This document shows, piece after piece, positions 63,121 through 64,000 of a stretch of DNA of 64,000 nucleotides. Where the stretch lies: positions 62,001 through 126,000 of the forward strand of contig NZ_NEHB01000009.1 in assembly GCF_002127655.1 (NCBI RefSeq), given 5' to 3'. A program made the position numbers and the translations under genes. Position 1 is the stretch's first letter, and each line of letters opens with the position of its first letter. The notes below the pieces were generated by a model. The model was not told where the DNA came from. It saw nothing but the letters and a program-made list of their open reading frames with translations, and made no database searches. The DNA comes from Janthinobacterium sp. GW456P (GTDB taxonomy: Bacteria > Pseudomonadota > Gammaproteobacteria > Burkholderiales > Burkholderiaceae_D).

Positions 63121-64000
63121 TTACAGCGGCCGCACGGGGATGCAGATATCGCAAGAGAATTCGCCGGTGGCCGGGTCCATCGCCGTGGCGGCGGCAAATC
63201 GCTCGAAGCAGGGGCGCTCATCCCACTGCAGGCCGCTGGAAGGCAGCCATTCGCGCGTCATGCGCGTCCACGCGTCGGCGATGGTGCTGGCCGGTCCCTT
63301 GAAATGCGCCACCGCATAGCGCCCGCCTGGCAGGGTGGCGAGGCTGGCGCGTCCGGCTGACTGGAAGCCGTCGGGCACGGTGACGCAGGCGTCGTAGCGG
63401 CATTTTTCCGGCAGCGTGATGCTTGGATCGTCAAGGCCGATGCCGTAGCAGGTGGCGTCGCCCAGGCCGTGCGACTGTATCCACGGCGCGACGGTGTCGC
63501 GCCAGAAGGCGCTGATGGCGGGGCCGTAGGGACCGATATGGCGCTGGCACGCGACGGTGGCGGGCGGCAGGTCGAGGATGGTGACTTGCATGGGACTCTC
63601 TCTATCAAGTGGATTGGAGTGCCCATGGTGCTGGAAGTTCGGCCCGTTTTCCTGATCGGCATTGCGCATGGCCTGATCCGGATTGCTATCTTGCCGGCGC
63701 AGGCGCATGGCCGCGAGCATGGCGGCGTTCTTCGCGGCGATGCCGGCGCGCCAGGCTGTCGGCGTGCAGCCGAATTTCAGCTTGAAGGCGCGCGCAAATG
63801 CTTCGCCGGAACCGAAGCCCGTCGCCAGCGCGATGTCGAGTATCGTTTCGCCGGGGCGGGCGGCCAGGCGCAAGGCGGCCGTTTCCAGGCGCCGGCGGCG
63901 CGCATAGTCGCCCAGCGTTTCGCCCATCCAGGCGGCGAACACGCGGTGAAAGTGAAAACGCGAAAAATGCGCGACGTCGGCCAGTTGGGCCAGGTCCAGC
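63121..64000 (-). CDS. AraC-family HTH plus GyrI-like effector-binding protein (N-terminus beyond window)
   Basis: The frame is open to the window edge, so the start lies outside. The visible N-terminal part is an AraC-type DNA-binding domain (ADVAHFSRFHFHRVF, then ETILDIALATGFGSGEAFARAFKLKFGCTPTAWR). A variable linker follows, then a GyrI-like (SOUL/Rob C-terminal type) ligand-binding domain from about MQVTILDLPPATVACQRHIGPYG to the end (CDICIPVRPL). Such proteins are activators of stress or drug-efflux genes; the target is unknown. It converges on the SDR gene. Confidence 0.85.
   Translation of the reverse strand, partial: LDLAQLADVAHFSRFHFHRVFAAWMGETLGDYARRRRLETAALRLAARPGETILDIALATGFGSGEAFARAFKLKFGCTPTAWRAGIAAKNAAMLAAMRLRRQDSNPDQAMRNADQENGPNFQHHGHSNPLDRESPMQVTILDLPPATVACQRHIGPYGPAISAFWRDTVAPWIQSHGLGDATCYGIGLDDPSITLPEKCRYDACVTVPDGFQSAGRASLATLPGGRYAVAHFKGPASTIADAWTRMTREWLPSSGLQWDERPCFERFAAATAMDPATGEFSCDICIPVRPL

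Overview
The window looks like chromosomal DNA of a GC-rich betaproteobacterium of order Burkholderiales, most plausibly Oxalobacteraceae (Janthinobacterium/Massilia/Duganella group). The basis is the strong G/C third-position bias, the housekeeping run cysS-alkA-accA-tilS-lysC-tRNA-Ser, and the character of the encoded proteins. The genus is an inference from reading, not from a search.

Layout. 0-6.4 kb: the end of a YceH-family gene, a TPR protein, a DUF2199 protein, a serine beta-lactamase-like hydrolase, uridine kinase, and a GntR-regulated ABC exporter operon with a 22-bp palindromic operator. 6.4-9.4 kb: DUF72 protein, LpxH and two cyclophilins, with a 121-bp imperfect hairpin between lpxH and ppiB. 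9.6-15.9 kb: core genes cysS, 3-methyladenine glycosylase, accA, tilS, lysC and tRNA-Ser(GCT). 16.3-21.7 kb: a chemoreceptor, then a less GC-rich accessory patch with two tandem PoNi-type (DUF1910/DUF1911) immunity proteins and a DUF3304-like secreted protein, with no toxin beside them. 21.7-24.7 kb: a Fur-box-preceded DUF2325 gene, an Lgt-like/TlpA-like fusion and a cobalt/nickel efflux pair (dmeR-dmeF). 24.8-28.8 kb: YjdM, an RlmN/Cfr-family radical SAM methyltransferase, small zinc-binding proteins, an isolated TrpF-like protein and a LysR regulator.

28.9-33.6 kb: a Pls/PosA-type single-module non-ribosomal peptide synthetase (adenylation, carrier, then membrane segments with three left-handed beta-helix blocks) followed by its own phosphopantetheinyl transferase. 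33.7-46.3 kb: a block suited to low-oxygen life. It holds class III ribonucleotide reductase with the glycyl-radical domain on a separate 65-residue ORF, tandem NrdR boxes 31 bp apart, the oxygen-independent ubiquinone genes ubiUVT, a one-cysteine HMA-domain protein, and two aspartate:alanine antiporters with aspartate 4-decarboxylase. FNR/Anr-like sites precede several of these units. 46.5-51.2 kb: a TolC/HlyD/ABC-2 export operon with no ATPase. 51.3-53.7 kb: a LysR regulator divergent from an Asp-nucleophile alpha/beta hydrolase and a glutathione S-transferase.

53.8-61.6 kb is the most unusual region. It is a tightly coupled seven-gene operon with four-base ATGA overlaps at four junctions: a MoxR-family AAA+ ATPase, two unrecognised proteins, a zincin-motif protein fused to a vWA domain, another unrecognised helical protein, a PaaK/F390-synthetase-like AMP-forming enzyme and a NadR-like NMN adenylyltransferase/ribosylnicotinamide kinase. 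I know MoxR-vWA pairs as protein-remodelling machines, but not this combination with a metallopeptidase motif and two nucleotide-transfer enzymes. It is the best candidate for an undescribed system. 61.5-64 kb: a TetR regulator facing an SDR gene across three 14-bp palindromes spaced exactly 31 bp, then the edge-truncated end of an AraC/GyrI-like regulator.
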